Notes: a model not told the origin generated them from the letters alone. Shown: positions 16,280 to 26,191, numbered from the stretch's first letter. The stretch is 64,000 nt of DNA from Bacillus sp. AFS015802 (GCF_002561455.1 NZ_NTUP01000005.1:1-64000); one strand, 5' to 3'. A program made the numbers and translations.

Positions 16280-16594
16280 AATCGTTCTCCTTTCCAACTA
16301 TCGTACGATACAATCCAAATTAATTGTTTTATTCATTCTTTTTCTCTAAGATGAAATAATAGAACGTACAATTAAATCATTATATTTTAGGATAACTGAA
16401 TGGTGGTCACATTGCAATTACAAAAGACATTCGTAAAGCGGTATAAATGTGTGATACGGTTAAAAGAACATACTCATCTAAAAAAGGATGTTAAGTAGAA
16501 AATCATTCAATTATGATGTGTATCGACTCTTTATATAGGAGGTGATTGAAGCGGAAGAAAGGAACTATATCCCTTTCTTTTTGTCTTCTCCCCA
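16280..16594. other. 315-bp intergenic region before the CBS-domain protein gene
   Basis: The region is AT-rich and without a credible gene. The last 60 bases hold a strong AGGAGGTGA site (16538-16546) followed by a small hairpin (AGAAAGG/CCTTTCT). I see no recognisable riboswitch. Confidence 0.5.
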
Positions 16595-17917
16595 TTGGAC
16601 ATTTTATTAAATTTATTCCTTGTTGCCCTGCTCATCGGGCTGACTGCCTTCTTCGTGGCTTCTGAATTTGCCATCGTCAAGGTGAGAAGTTCGAGAATCG
16701 ATCAGTTGGTCTCTGAAGGGAACCAAACCGCCATGGCCGCGAAAAGGGTCATTTCCCACCTGGACGAATATCTGTCTGCCTGTCAGCTGGGAATTACCAT
16801 CACCTCCCTTGGACTTGGGTGGTTAGGAGAACCAACCATTGAAACCCTGCTTCACCCGGTATTTGAAAAGTTTGATTTAAATCCGTCCATTGCAAGCATC
16901 ATTTCATTCGCTTTGGCTTTTTCTGTCATTACCTTTTTGCATGTGGTTATCGGAGAATTGGCCCCGAAGACATTCGCCATTCAAAAAGCAGAAAGAATCA
17001 CATTATTATTTGCCAAGCCGCTGATCTGGTTTTACAGGATTGCTTATCCATTTATTTGGACCTTGAACAGTTCGGCCCGCGTGTTTACAGGGATGTTCGG
17101 TTTAAAACCGGCTTCTGAGCATGAAATCGCCCATTCCGAGGAAGAGCTCAGAATCATCCTTTCCGACAGCTACAAAAGCGGTGAAATCAATTCATCCGAA
17201 TTCAAGTATGTGAATAAGATATTTGAATTTGACGAGCGTATCGCGAAGGAGATCATGGTCCCACGGACAAACATCGTGACTCTATCCGCAGAATCGACCA
17301 TTGACGAAGTATTATCTGTCATTAAAGAGGAACGGTATACGAGGTACCCTGTCGTGGACGGGGATAAAGACAATATCCTCGGGATCGTGAATGTCAAGGA
17401 ACTATTGACGACTCTCGTGAATCACAAAAGCGAACATGAAAATATTACTTCTTTCATCAAACCCGTCATACGTGTGATTGAGACGATTCCCATCCAGGCA
17501 CTGCTCGTCAAGTTGCAAAAGGAGCGTTCCCCCATGGCCGTCCTCCTTGATGAATATGGCGGGACCGCCGGCCTCGTTACGGTGGAAGACATCATTGAAG
17601 AGATTGTCGGCGAAATCCGGGATGAATTCGATATCGACGAGATTCCTGAAGTTCAAAAGGTGAAAGAAGATCATTATATCTTCGACGCCGTCATGCTCAT
17701 TGAAGATGTGAATGACCTTCTTGGGATCTCAATCGAAGAAGAAGAAGTCGATACCATCGGGGGCTGGTTCCTCACTCAGAAGTATGAAGTCAAGCCGGAG
17801 GATAAGATTGAGGAACAAGGCTATTGCTTTAAGGTGAAGGAAATCGATGGACATCACATTCAATATCTGGAAGTGACCAAAATGAAAAATACGAATGAAA
17901 AGAACGAGTCTCATTAA
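16595..17917 (+). CDS. Hemolysin C/CorC-type membrane protein (CNNM + CBS domains)
   Basis: The 440-residue protein has an N-terminal CNNM/DUF21 membrane domain (about residues 1-190, four helices, starting [22 protein letters not shown]), a CBS pair (about 215-340, with MVPRTNIV and [22 protein letters not shown]) and a C-terminal CorC_HlyC domain. Such proteins, like B. subtilis YhdP/YugS and MpfA, act in magnesium export or tolerance. The start is probably the TTG at 16595, by similarity to the family N-terminus (MDI...), though the nearest good ribosome binding site is 48 bases upstream with a hairpin in between. It ends at a hairpin terminator that overlaps the stop codon. Confidence 0.88.
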   Translation: MDILLNLFLVALLIGLTAFFVASEFAIVKVRSSRIDQLVSEGNQTAMAAKRVISHLDEYLSACQLGITITSLGLGWLGEPTIETLLHPVFEKFDLNPSIASIISFALAFSVITFLHVVIGELAPKTFAIQKAERITLLFAKPLIWFYRIAYPFIWTLNSSARVFTGMFGLKPASEHEIAHSEEELRIILSDSYKSGEINSSEFKYVNKIFEFDERIAKEIMVPRTNIVTLSAESTIDEVLSVIKEERYTRYPVVDGDKDNILGIVNVKELLTTLVNHKSEHENITSFIKPVIRVIETIPIQALLVKLQKERSPMAVLLDEYGGTAGLVTVEDIIEEIVGEIRDEFDIDEIPEVQKVKEDHYIFDAVMLIEDVNDLLGISIEEEEVDTIGGWFLTQKYEVKPEDKIEEQGYCFKVKEIDGHHIQYLEVTKMKNTNEKNESH

Positions 17918-17933
17918 GAGCTCGTTTTTTTAT
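17902..17933 (+). terminator. Terminator overlapping the stop codon
   Basis: AACGAG-CTC and GAG-CTCGTT arms surround the stop codon; seven T residues follow. Confidence 0.7.
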
Positions 17934-18014
17934 TTACCACTCATACCTGCGCCAATAAGAATAAATCTTTTTGAAAATGGAAAAATAACGGCAAACATGT
18001 ATGAGAGGTGAATT

Positions 18015-19301
18015 ATGACTAGCATCATCATTGGATTAATCCTGCTTATGGTATTAGCGTATCTCGGCTGGTCGATCATCTGGATCGCTCCGTTAGTTGC
18101 GGGTTTGGTAGCGCTCATGAGCGGTCTCGACCTGCTCCCGGCCTATACAGAAACGTATATGACCGGATTTGTGAACTTCGCGAAGGAATGGTTCCCCGTC
18201 TTCCTTTTCGGAGCGATCTTCGGAAAATTGATGGAGGATGTAGGGGCCGCTCAATCTGTCGCGTATAAAATCACCAACATTATCGGAAAGGACAGGGCCA
18301 TCCTCGGCGTGCTGATTGCAGCTGCCGTTCTGACCTATGGAGGGGTTAGCTTATTCGTCGTGGTATTTGCGATTTATCCACTGGCGATCGCCATGTTCAG
18401 GGAGGCGGACATTACAAGGAAACTGCTGCCCCCTACCTTTGTATTAGGGGCTTTCACGTTTACGATGACGGCCATTCCGGGTACACCACAGATCCAAAAC
18501 CTGATTCCCATCGATTATTTCAAAACGTCTCCCACTGCCGCCCCGATCATCGGGATTGTAGGAGGATTAATCATGGCGGTTGGAGGGTACTTTTACTTAA
18601 GGTGGCGTCAAAAGCAATTCACAAGCAAAGGGGACATATTCACCGAACCCAAGGGCGGTAATGACGTGAAGGAGATCAAAGAATCAGAACTCCCAAACTT
18701 CTATCTATCCTTTCTCCCCCTTGTCATTGTCGTCGTGACCTTGAACGTATTCAAGTGGAACATCCTGACTGCTTTGCTTGTCGGGATCCTTTCCATATTA
18801 CTCATTAATTTCAAGCATTATAAGAAATTCATTCCTGCTGTCAATGGAGGGGCTAAAGGATCGGTCATGGCCGTGATCAACACAAGTGCTGCAGTAGGGT
18901 TCGGGGCTGTCGTTACAGCAGCTCCCGGATTCAAGACATTGACGAAACTCATACTCGGCATCAAGGGGAATCCGGTGATTTCCGAAGCGATTGCCGTTCA
19001 GACGCTTGCAGCCATTACAGGATCCGCGTCAGGCGGTATGGGGATTGCACTGGAAGCTTTGGGCGATAAATATTATGAGCTCTCTCAAACAAGCGGAATC
19101 AGTGCAGAAGCATTCCACAGAATTGCATCGATCTCTTCCGGGGCATCGATCCTGCCTCATAATGGGGCCCTCCTGACACTATTTGCCGTGACAGGACTCA
19201 CTCATAAAGATTCATATTTAGATGTTGCCGTTGTGGGACTGCTCATCCCGACAATCGCAGAAATTGTCTCCATCATCCTGGCCAATATGGGAATTTATTA
19301 A
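18015..19301 (+). CDS. GntP-family permease, likely hydroxybutyrate importer
   Basis: This 428-residue transporter has 12 or so hydrophobic helices and typical GntP features (ILGVLIAAAVLTYGGVSLFVVVFAIYP split over two helices, TMTAIPGTPQIQNLIP, SGGMGIAL). GntP members carry gluconate or other hydroxy-acids. The next gene, 18 bases on, is a 3-hydroxybutyrate dehydrogenase; in B. subtilis the GntP member YxjC is likewise next to the ketone-body genes scoA, scoB and bdh (yxjF). The cargo is therefore probably 3-hydroxybutyrate (inference). ATG with GAGAGGTG upstream. Confidence 0.85.
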   Translation: MTSIIIGLILLMVLAYLGWSIIWIAPLVAGLVALMSGLDLLPAYTETYMTGFVNFAKEWFPVFLFGAIFGKLMEDVGAAQSVAYKITNIIGKDRAILGVLIAAAVLTYGGVSLFVVVFAIYPLAIAMFREADITRKLLPPTFVLGAFTFTMTAIPGTPQIQNLIPIDYFKTSPTAAPIIGIVGGLIMAVGGYFYLRWRQKQFTSKGDIFTEPKGGNDVKEIKESELPNFYLSFLPLVIVVVTLNVFKWNILTALLVGILSILLINFKHYKKFIPAVNGGAKGSVMAVINTSAAVGFGAVVTAAPGFKTLTKLILGIKGNPVISEAIAVQTLAAITGSASGGMGIALEALGDKYYELSQTSGISAEAFHRIASISSGASILPHNGALLTLFAVTGLTHKDSYLDVAVVGLLIPTIAEIVSIILANMGIY

Positions 19302-19319
19302 TACGAGGAGGAAATAAAG

Positions 19320-20096
19320 ATGGTTAATGATAAAGTGGTATTTATAACAGGCGCAGCACGTGGGATCGGATACGAAATCGGGGAGCATTTTGCTCAAAAC
19401 GGGGCAAAGGTCGTTCTGTCCGATATCAATCAAGAAGGTTTGGATGAAGCGGTTGATGAACTGAAAAGCAGAGGGTTCGATTGCCTCGGAATCAAATGTG
19501 ACGTAACAAGTGAAGAGGATGTGAAGGCGGGGATTGATAAAACCGTTGAACATTATGGACGTATCGATGTCCTGATCAATAACGCCGGGCTTCAACACGT
19601 AGCCCCACTAGAAGACTTCCCGATTGAAAAGTTTGAGCTATTAATCAAAATCATGTTGACCGCTCCCTTCATCGCAACGAAATTTGCTTTTCCCCATATG
19701 AAAAAGCAAAAATTCGGTCGCATCATCAATATGGCATCCATTAACGGGTTAATCGGATTTGCCGGAAAAGCTGCCTACAACAGCGCGAAGCACGGCGTAA
19801 TCGGCTTGACAAAAGTAGCGGCCCTCGAGGGTGCTGAACATGGGATTACCGTCAATGCCATGTGCCCTGGATACGTGGATACCCCTCTTGTCCGCAACCA
19901 GCTGAAGGATATTTCAACCACCCGGGGAGTGGAGCTTGAAAAAGTATTGGAGGATGTCATCTATCCCCTCGTACCTCAGAAACGATTATTGTCCGTAGAA
20001 GAAATTGCAGATTATACCATTTTCCTTTCCAGTGACAAGGCAAAGGGTGTAACGGGGCAAGCAGTTGTCTTGGATGGTGGATATACTGCTCAATAA
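19320..20096 (+). CDS. 3-hydroxybutyrate dehydrogenase (SDR family)
   Basis: The 258-residue short-chain dehydrogenase oxidises 3-hydroxybutyrate to acetoacetate with NAD+. It has the cofactor motif GAARGIG near residue 11, NNAG near 88, catalytic Ser in NMASING, YNSAK as the YX3K pair, and the PGYVDTPLVRNQL block characteristic of bacterial 3-HB dehydrogenases. GAGGAGG lies before the ATG, and it forms an operon with the GntP permease. The CoA-transferase genes (scoAB) that B. subtilis has in this unit are missing here, so acetoacetate would need activation elsewhere. Confidence 0.92.
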   Translation: MVNDKVVFITGAARGIGYEIGEHFAQNGAKVVLSDINQEGLDEAVDELKSRGFDCLGIKCDVTSEEDVKAGIDKTVEHYGRIDVLINNAGLQHVAPLEDFPIEKFELLIKIMLTAPFIATKFAFPHMKKQKFGRIINMASINGLIGFAGKAAYNSAKHGVIGLTKVAALEGAEHGITVNAMCPGYVDTPLVRNQLKDISTTRGVELEKVLEDVIYPLVPQKRLLSVEEIADYTIFLSSDKAKGVTGQAVVLDGGYTAQ

Positions 20097-20105
20097 TCAG
20101 CACAG

Positions 20106-20140
20106 AAAACTCGGATCAGTTTCCTGATCCGAGTTTTCTT
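20106..20140. terminator. Bidirectional terminator
   Basis: AAAACTCGGATCAG and CTGATCCGAGTTTT form a perfect stem between two convergent genes. Confidence 0.9.
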
Positions 20141-21744
20141 TAGTTCATATTATCAGGTAATGCCCCTAGATCGATTCCCCATACGAGTGGCATGAAGAAA
20201 TAAATCAAAAGTGTAATAAAGACGATACTGATCACATTCAACCATATACCCGCCTTGACCATGTCCCCCATTTTAATATAACCTGATCCAAATACGACGG
20301 CATTCGGAGGTGTAGCCACCGGCAGCATGAAAGCACATGAAGCAGCTAAGCCCGCCGCCACCATCAGACTATAAGGGTGAACATTCAAGGCAGCTGCAAG
20401 AGCAGCCATTATCGGAAACATCATCGTGGCTGTCGCCGTATTGGACGTAATTTCAGTTAAGAAAATAACAAAGGTCGTCACGGCAAGCAAGATAATAATG
20501 AAGGATATTCCTTCAAGAATTGTTAATTGCTGTCCGATCCACTCTGCCAACCCCGTTTCTTTGAAACCCTTCGCAATGGCAAGACCTCCACCGAATAAGA
20601 GCAGGATCCCCCATGGCAGCTTCTTCGCATCGTCCCAATTGATCAGTCGTGATTCTTTCCTTGCAGGAAGAAGAAACAAAACGAGTGCCCCTGTAATGGC
20701 TATGATTGTGTCGTCTAATGACGGAACCCATTGGTTCAGTAGGAACGATCGAGTGATCCAACATAGGGCTGTAGCGACAAAGACCGTAAGAACAAGCTTT
20801 TCTTCAAATGAGATGCGACCAAGAGACCGGTTCTCTTTCTCCACAATTTCCCTTCCACCCGGCAATTCTTTAATCTTTAATGGAAAAGCCACCTTGATTA
20901 AATACCACCAAGTAACAAATAGAAGAATCGCGGCAAGGGGAACTCCGAAAAGCATCCATTTCGCAAACGAGAAATCGATTCCGTACAACTGTTTCACAAC
21001 TGCCGCAAATATCGTATTTGGAGGCGTTCCGATCAACGTTCCCAAGCCTCCGATCGATGCACTATATGCAATTCCCAGCATGATCACTTTACTGAAGTGC
21101 CCCGTTCTATTCGTCCCTTCCTTTTTTAGACTTTCATTCACTTGATAAATCACGGCTGTTCCAATCGGAAGCATCATCATGGCCGTTGCCGTATTCGAGA
21201 TCCACATAGATAAAAAACCTGTAGCCAGCATAAATCCAAGGACGATTCTCTCAGTGCCGGTACCAATCAACAAAATGATGCTCATGGCAATCCGCTTATG
21301 TAAGTTCCACTTTTCCATGGCAATCGCTATGATAAACCCACCCATAAATAGAAAAATCGTACTATCACCATAGGCAGACGTGACATCCCCGGATTGAAGA
21401 GCCCCCGTAAGCGGAAACAAAATGATCGGCAACAAAGCAGTTGCCGGAATAGGTATCGCTTCAGTTATCCACCAAACCGCTATCCATGCTGTACCCGCAA
21501 GGACAGCAACAGCCTCTTTTGCCAAACCTTCAGGAGAGAAAAATAACATGATGAGAATAAACAGGAGAGGTCCTAAGAAAAAACCGATTTTCTGTCTTGG
21601 ATTCGAAGTGGGCTCCGGAACACGAGTTGTATCCACCTGACGAGAAGCAGCAGGCGTGCTTCCGGAAGTGAAGAATTGCAAAGTATCCATCACCTCCCCG
21701 TGCCATTTCCAAAGCGTCCCCCATGCGTTTTTCACCGTTAACAT
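20140..21744 (-). CDS. SLC13/DASS-family sodium:anion symporter
   Basis: This 534-residue transporter belongs to the divalent anion:sodium symporter family (SdcS/CitT type), which imports succinate, malate, citrate or sulfate. Both copies of the SNT substrate motif are visible: WISNTATAMMMLPIG in the first half and EITSNTATATMMFPI in the second, and helix 10 ends in ATPPNAVVFGSGY. An N-terminal stretch of about 45 hydrophilic residues precedes the first helix; the start may be the ATG at 21744 (GGGGG upstream) or a later codon near 21690 with GGGGAGGTG. Monocistronic. Confidence 0.87.
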   Translation of the reverse strand: MLTVKNAWGTLWKWHGEVMDTLQFFTSGSTPAASRQVDTTRVPEPTSNPRQKIGFFLGPLLFILIMLFFSPEGLAKEAVAVLAGTAWIAVWWITEAIPIPATALLPIILFPLTGALQSGDVTSAYGDSTIFLFMGGFIIAIAMEKWNLHKRIAMSIILLIGTGTERIVLGFMLATGFLSMWISNTATAMMMLPIGTAVIYQVNESLKKEGTNRTGHFSKVIMLGIAYSASIGGLGTLIGTPPNTIFAAVVKQLYGIDFSFAKWMLFGVPLAAILLFVTWWYLIKVAFPLKIKELPGGREIVEKENRSLGRISFEEKLVLTVFVATALCWITRSFLLNQWVPSLDDTIIAITGALVLFLLPARKESRLINWDDAKKLPWGILLLFGGGLAIAKGFKETGLAEWIGQQLTILEGISFIIILLAVTTFVIFLTEITSNTATATMMFPIMAALAAALNVHPYSLMVAAGLAASCAFMLPVATPPNAVVFGSGYIKMGDMVKAGIWLNVISIVFITLLIYFFMPLVWGIDLGALPDNMN

Positions 21745-22008
21745 CTATCATTCCCCCATTCCTCGTCTTACTAAAACTCTATCGACCATCGAAAGCGCTG
21801 TCAATTGTAACGTCCCCAAATAATGTAAAAAACTGAACATTCACTTCTTTCTCCCTACATTTCTTTTATATTCCCCTTCAAAGGACGTACATCTTTTTCA
21901 GGACCTTCGCACTCTCCCTATAACACGAAAAACAAACCATATCTTCATAAACCTTTTCGTTGTAAAATATTGTTATAGAGTAATGACGGTCATGTTAAAG
22001 GAGACAAT

Positions 22009-22635
22009 ATGAAAATCTATTGGCAAATAAGCTATTTTGTAATAGGGTTACTTATTTTCAGCTATGGGATCAGTATGTCCATCAACGTGCAATACTTGGG
22101 GATCCATCCATGGGATGTGCTCAACATTGCCCTATTTGAGAAGTTTGGCTTAACGATTGGCACCTGGAATATTATCGTCGGTGCCACCCTGATTGCCGGC
22201 ACCCTGGTGTTGAAAGGGAAATATGTTCGCATCGGGACGATCCTGAACGGAGTGATGGTTGGGGTGCTGGTCGACTTCTTTCTGTTCTACGATTTACTTC
22301 CGCCCCAAACGAACATGGTCGTAGATATCCTGATTCTATTATCAGCGGTTATCTTGATGGGGGTTGGTGGGGGATTATATTCAGCTGCTCACCTTGGTAC
22401 GGGTCCGCGGGACGGGTTTATGCTTACCATTTCAGATTTAACGAATCTTTCAATCAGCAGGGTCCGGATCATCTGTGAGTGTGCGGTGTTGCTAATCGGA
22501 CTGTTTCTTTCCGGTCCAGTCTTCGTTTTCACTTTCATATATACGTTTATTCAAAGTCCCATCTTTCAAAAATCCTTTTTATTTTTCACCGATCGACTCA
22601 ATACCCGTTTTGCCAGCAATAATGTAAGTATGTAA
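22009..22635 (+). CDS. YczE/YyaS/YitT-family membrane protein
   Basis: This 208-residue protein has five hydrophobic helices and the family pattern FSYGISMSINVQYLGIHPWDVLN near the N-terminus and GTGPRDGFM in the middle (like B. subtilis YczE, linked genetically to Sfp-dependent surfactin and bacillaene synthesis). Biochemical function is unknown in the family. AAAGGAGA precedes the ATG. It is transcribed alone and convergent with a hypothetical gene. Confidence 0.8.
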   Translation: MKIYWQISYFVIGLLIFSYGISMSINVQYLGIHPWDVLNIALFEKFGLTIGTWNIIVGATLIAGTLVLKGKYVRIGTILNGVMVGVLVDFFLFYDLLPPQTNMVVDILILLSAVILMGVGGGLYSAAHLGTGPRDGFMLTISDLTNLSISRVRIICECAVLLIGLFLSGPVFVFTFIYTFIQSPIFQKSFLFFTDRLNTRFASNNVSM

Positions 22636-22668
22636 AAAGGACAAATGCCTGAGGCAATTTGTCCTTTT
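22634..22668. terminator. Bidirectional terminator
   Basis: AAAAAGGACAAAT...ATTTGTCCTTTT stem between the convergent yczE-like gene and the 114-codon gene. Confidence 0.85.
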
Positions 22669-22673
22669 CTATG

Positions 22674-23018
22674 TCATGACATTTCACAAGCCACTAATCC
22701 ATATTGCTGATGAGGGTTTAACTGCTTTATAAATTGGAATAGTTGCTGCACCTGTTCATTTTCCATATCCCGCTTATAGTAATCTTCCAGGACCTCAAGC
22801 ATTTCATCCGGGTACATCAGACAAGTATGGCTTCCCCAATCTGTTTGCCTGCCCTCCAACCTTTTATAGTAAATGCCGTCCAACAGGGAGAAAAAGAGTT
22901 CATACCCTTTTGGAAAAAACGGGCTGATCCGCTTCGGGTAATTATGATTCCAGTCTCCCCCTTCATAATGAAATGTCTGGTCCGTCAGATCACCGATAAA
23001 GACTTCAACATCCGCCAT
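22674..23018 (-). CDS. Conserved hypothetical protein, 114 aa
   Basis: I do not recognise this family. The protein is soluble, acidic and rich in aromatic residues (FHYEGGDWNHNYPKR, GYELFFSLLDGIYYKRLEG), with a helical C-terminal half and no signal peptide or membrane helix. GAGGAGG precedes the ATG by the right distance, and a terminator follows. Its neighbour upstream on the same strand is spoVR's 3' end, about 130 bases away, but cotranscription is not shown. Confidence 0.65.
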   Translation of the reverse strand: MADVEVFIGDLTDQTFHYEGGDWNHNYPKRISPFFPKGYELFFSLLDGIYYKRLEGRQTDWGSHTCLMYPDEMLEVLEDYYKRDMENEQVQQLFQFIKQLNPHQQYGLVACEMS

Positions 23019-23145
23019 CCTATCTCCTCCTCAGGTATATGCGCCTTCTTTATAATGTATAAAACCCGTCCACCTTTTTTAGAACCTGTTCGCGTCAAAG
23101 AAAGAGCCGCTCCAGGATCCTTCCCCTGTATGCGACTCCCGGCTG

Positions 23146-24558
23146 TCATAGATATTTTCGCTGTACACTTCTTCCGTCATACGTAAATAACATATCCCGA
23201 TTCTCCACATGGGTTTCAATATGGACCGGTCTTCCCCAAAGCTGGTGGAGATACGGCAAAACCTTTTCCAAGTACTTAATGTCGAGCTCAACATCTTCAA
23301 ACCAATGTTTTAGATAAAGCTCCCCACTCTTCATATAATCCCCATCATTCACGGTGATGTAAGGGAACCCGCCATTGACCCTCATGCCGACGAGCTGGTC
23401 CCGGACATGAGTCCATTCTTTATCGACAATCTTATAGTCCTTCCCCTGCTTCTGGAACAGGTACATATCTTCTCTTGTCACCAGATCTTTCGTTAAATAG
23501 TTCCGTAAGAAGGAAATATCCGATTCGATTTCACGCACCTCAAACATCTTCTCACGGCCCGAATTCGGCTTGACTCCCCGCTTCTTCATCTCTTCTGTCG
23601 GGTTATCAAAACGATCCTCGATGTCTTCGAAGATCTTCAACCCGAGATAATATGGGTTGATCTGCGTACGTGAAGGCTGTACTACCCCTGCGTTCAGCTT
23701 CGCAAACTCAATCGACTCCCCGCTCGTCAAATCCATTTCCCTTATGATCCGCTGATGCCAATACGAAGCCCAGCCCTCATTCATGATTTTCGTTTCAAGC
23801 TGCGGCCAGAAATACAGCATTTCTTCCCGCATCATGGTCAAAATATCCCGCTGCCAGTCAGACAACTCCCTGCTGTACTGCTCGATGAAAAGGAGAATAT
23901 CCTTCTCGGGTTGCGGAGGGAACTTCTTCTTCACCTTCTTCTTTTCCCTGCTCTTCGGCTTTTCGTCCAATGACCACAAATCATCATAAGGAGAGGCAGG
24001 ATTCACTTCCTCCTCTTCCCACTCCACATCATCCATTGTCCACGACAACTTCGGGCGCATGAGGGAAGGATCGATATGCTCATCCACGGCAAGGACGGCA
24101 TCAAGGAAGTTCTCGACCTCCTGTTTCCCATGCTCGATCTCATATCTGCGCACACGTTCAGCCGTAGCTGCCATGCTCTCCACCATATCCCGTTTCGTGT
24201 TCTGGAAACGCACATTGTTCTTAAAGAAATCACAGTGGGCCAGCACGTGAGCCACAATCAGCTTGTTCTGAATAAGGGAATTCGAATCCAGCAAAAACGC
24301 ATAACAAGGATCCGAATTGATCACCAACTCATAAATTTTACTCAACCCCAAATCGTATTGTAGCTTCATCTTATGGAACTGCTTCCCAAAGCTCCAGTGA
24401 GAAAAGCGGGTCGGCATCCCATAAGCACCGAATGTATAAATAATGTCAGCAGGACAAATCTCATAACGCATCGGATAAAAATCAAGACCAAACCCGGCTG
24501 CAATCTCCGTAATTTCCCCTATCGCATTCTGTAACTGCTTCTGTTCCTCTAAATTCAT
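23146..24558 (-). CDS. spoVR: Stage V sporulation protein R
   Basis: The 470-residue product matches SpoVR (468 residues in B. subtilis), a mother-cell protein needed for normal spore cortex. It has the conserved [17 protein letters not shown] block near residue 50, [12 protein letters not shown] near 280 and the C-terminal [19 protein letters not shown] chose the ATG at 24558, six bases after AGAGGGGG; the open frame extends 79 codons upstream but through a repeat-like region. In B. subtilis it is SigE-controlled, and a CATACATT -10-like box lies 30 bases upstream here. Confidence 0.95.
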   Translation of the reverse strand: MNLEEQKQLQNAIGEITEIAAGFGLDFYPMRYEICPADIIYTFGAYGMPTRFSHWSFGKQFHKMKLQYDLGLSKIYELVINSDPCYAFLLDSNSLIQNKLIVAHVLAHCDFFKNNVRFQNTKRDMVESMAATAERVRRYEIEHGKQEVENFLDAVLAVDEHIDPSLMRPKLSWTMDDVEWEEEEVNPASPYDDLWSLDEKPKSREKKKVKKKFPPQPEKDILLFIEQYSRELSDWQRDILTMMREEMLYFWPQLETKIMNEGWASYWHQRIIREMDLTSGESIEFAKLNAGVVQPSRTQINPYYLGLKIFEDIEDRFDNPTEEMKKRGVKPNSGREKMFEVREIESDISFLRNYLTKDLVTREDMYLFQKQGKDYKIVDKEWTHVRDQLVGMRVNGGFPYITVNDGDYMKSGELYLKHWFEDVELDIKYLEKVLPYLHQLWGRPVHIETHVENRDMLFTYDGRSVQRKYL

Positions 24559-24587
24559 CGTCATCCCCCTCTTTATACTCTTACCTA

Positions 24588-24616
24588 AATGTATGAAGAG
24601 AAAAGGGATTTGATGA
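24588..24616 (-). promoter_or_regulatory. Possible SigE promoter of spoVR
   Basis: The minus strand has CATACATT (complement of 24588-24595), which fits the SigE -10 consensus CATACANT. A weaker TCATCAAA lies 13 bases upstream at the -35 position. Support is from the -10 box and from the known SigE control of spoVR. Confidence 0.4.
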
Positions 24617-24618
24617 GA

Positions 24619-24796
24619 AGAAAAGCGGAAGGGCTTTGCCCAGAGGCGACAAGCATAAGATGAATGGACCGAGAAGGCGGCTCTTTGCCTTCTTGGACCA
24701 TTTAGCTTATGACCTCGAGCCTCTACCCGGCGGAGCTGGACAATGAGAAAAGCGGAAGGGGCTCGAACTGGGGCGACAAGCATAAGACGAGTCAAA
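24619..24796. repeat. MITE-like intergenic repeat, two copies, one palindromic
   Basis: AGAAAAGCGGAAGGG at 24619 recurs at 24746, each followed 14-18 bases later by GGCGACAAGCATAAGA (24645 and 24772). In the first copy, the stretch AGAGGCGACAAGCATAAGATGAATGG (24642-24667, shown here only by its ends) is matched in inverted form by CCATTTAGCTTATGACCTCGAGCCTCT at 24698-24724. The layout is of a short palindromic repeat followed by a partial second copy. It lies between spoVR and the MFS gene and has no coding signal. Confidence 0.7.
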
Positions 24797-24798
24797 CT

Positions 24799-24836
24799 AA
24801 AAAGGCTGTTCCCCTAATCCGGGGAACAGCCTTTTT
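24799..24836. terminator. Strong terminator after the MFS gene
   Basis: AAAAAGGCTGTTCCCC and GGGGAACAGCCTTTTT form a perfect 16-bp stem. Confidence 0.92.
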
Positions 24837-24843
24837 ATCAATC

Positions 24844-26034
24844 TTACATCTTCAAATTCTTTTGCAGATGCAGCACAGGAATGAGCGTAGTAAGCAGAAG
24901 GAGCGCAGACAAGGTAAAGATCATGGAAATACTCAACACTTCCAGCAGCAGTCCGACTCCCACCGACGACAAGCCGAACAACAAGGTCGTCAACGCCCCT
25001 TGTGCAGCGTAAATCTTCCCAAGTTCCTCAGGAAGTGCACTCTCCTGCAGATACGTTTGAAGCACTACATTCTTAATCTGATCAAACAATCCGAATACAA
25101 AGGACAAGACGAGTGCCATCACAGCAATCTTATTCCAGGCAAACACGAGGGTGACACCGGATGTTACGATCATACAAAGGGGCAGCCATTTGTGCCGATG
25201 CTTTGAAAACAAACCATGCAGCTTGAATATCGCATATGAAGCAAGCACAAGCCCGACAAAGAAGCTGGAGTTAATGAACCCCCACCATTCTTCCCCGCGC
25301 TCGAGCTGAAGATCAACATACAAATACAAAACAGCCGCAATCCAGACGCTTCCGGAAATCGACTCCAGTCCGTAAATCCAAAAGACAGGAACCAGTCCTT
25401 TCCGCTTTTTCACTTCTGACCACCCTTCCCCAAGCTGCTGCCACCAAACCTTGCGAACGTCCAAAGTGGTGCTTGGAATAACCGGAAGCTTCAGCATAAA
25501 AAAGGTACTTGCCAGAAACAAGAGGATCACAACAATAAAAAGATTGGTTTCATTCAGGAGGGCTAACAGGATGCCTCCCAAAGCCCAACTCGAAAATTGG
25601 ATCGTCTGATCGACGGTAGAAAGAAATCCGTTCGCCCCCATCAACTCTTCCCGCTTTACCAGAAACGGCACATACGAATTCCTGGCAGGAAGGGCCCAGC
25701 CATCCAGAAAAGAGATGATGCTTGCACAAATTAAATAAAACCACACATTCCCCGTATCGAGTACCATCATCAAAAGAAAAGCACAAAGGAAAAATGTCTT
25801 CCCCATTTGAGAATAGGCGATCAGACTTCTCATCTGAGTACGATTCAGCAGCAAGGGAGCTGCCATACTGCTGATGAACCGCGAAAATGTAATGACTAAA
25901 GGAACAGCCGTCATGTAAACAGCGGATCCTGTCAGATTGTACACAAGGGAGATCAACCCTACAATATAAAAAACATCCCCCATATTGGCCAAGGCCTGAC
26001 CAAACCACAAATTTCTGAATGCATTGGAATGCAT
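24844..26034 (-). CDS. Major facilitator superfamily transporter
   Basis: This 396-residue protein has about 12 hydrophobic helices and the N-terminal block NLWFGQALANMGDVFYIVGLI seen in the macrolide-efflux-like (MefA/YfiS type) MFS group. The substrate is unknown; drug or metabolite efflux is the usual role. AGGGAGGA precedes the ATG. It is monocistronic between the DUF3889 gene and spoVR, a position not held by an MFS gene in B. subtilis. Confidence 0.83.
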   Translation of the reverse strand: MHSNAFRNLWFGQALANMGDVFYIVGLISLVYNLTGSAVYMTAVPLVITFSRFISSMAAPLLLNRTQMRSLIAYSQMGKTFFLCAFLLMMVLDTGNVWFYLICASIISFLDGWALPARNSYVPFLVKREELMGANGFLSTVDQTIQFSSWALGGILLALLNETNLFIVVILLFLASTFFMLKLPVIPSTTLDVRKVWWQQLGEGWSEVKKRKGLVPVFWIYGLESISGSVWIAAVLYLYVDLQLERGEEWWGFINSSFFVGLVLASYAIFKLHGLFSKHRHKWLPLCMIVTSGVTLVFAWNKIAVMALVLSFVFGLFDQIKNVVLQTYLQESALPEELGKIYAAQGALTTLLFGLSSVGVGLLLEVLSISMIFTLSALLLLTTLIPVLHLQKNLKM

Positions 26035-26191
26035 ATCTTTTCCTCCCTTTATTCAGTTTTTAAATAGGTTAGAAAAGAACAGCATCACATTGGAACAAAA
26101 ATCCCCTTTCAACATTAAAAACGATTTATGTATAGCTTTATTTTAGCAAAATTGCGTTTATTTTGCAGGTTATACTTTATTTTATCATAAC

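Noticed and set aside
20426..21145. 239-codon plus-strand open frame inside the SLC13 symporter gene
   Set aside because: It is antisense to a well-conserved membrane protein, has no ribosome binding site and a composition expected of a complementary strand.
24559..24795. 79-codon N-terminal extension of SpoVR
   Set aside because: The added residues come from the palindromic repeat region, and the internal ATG at 24558 has a strong ribosome binding site and gives the usual SpoVR length.
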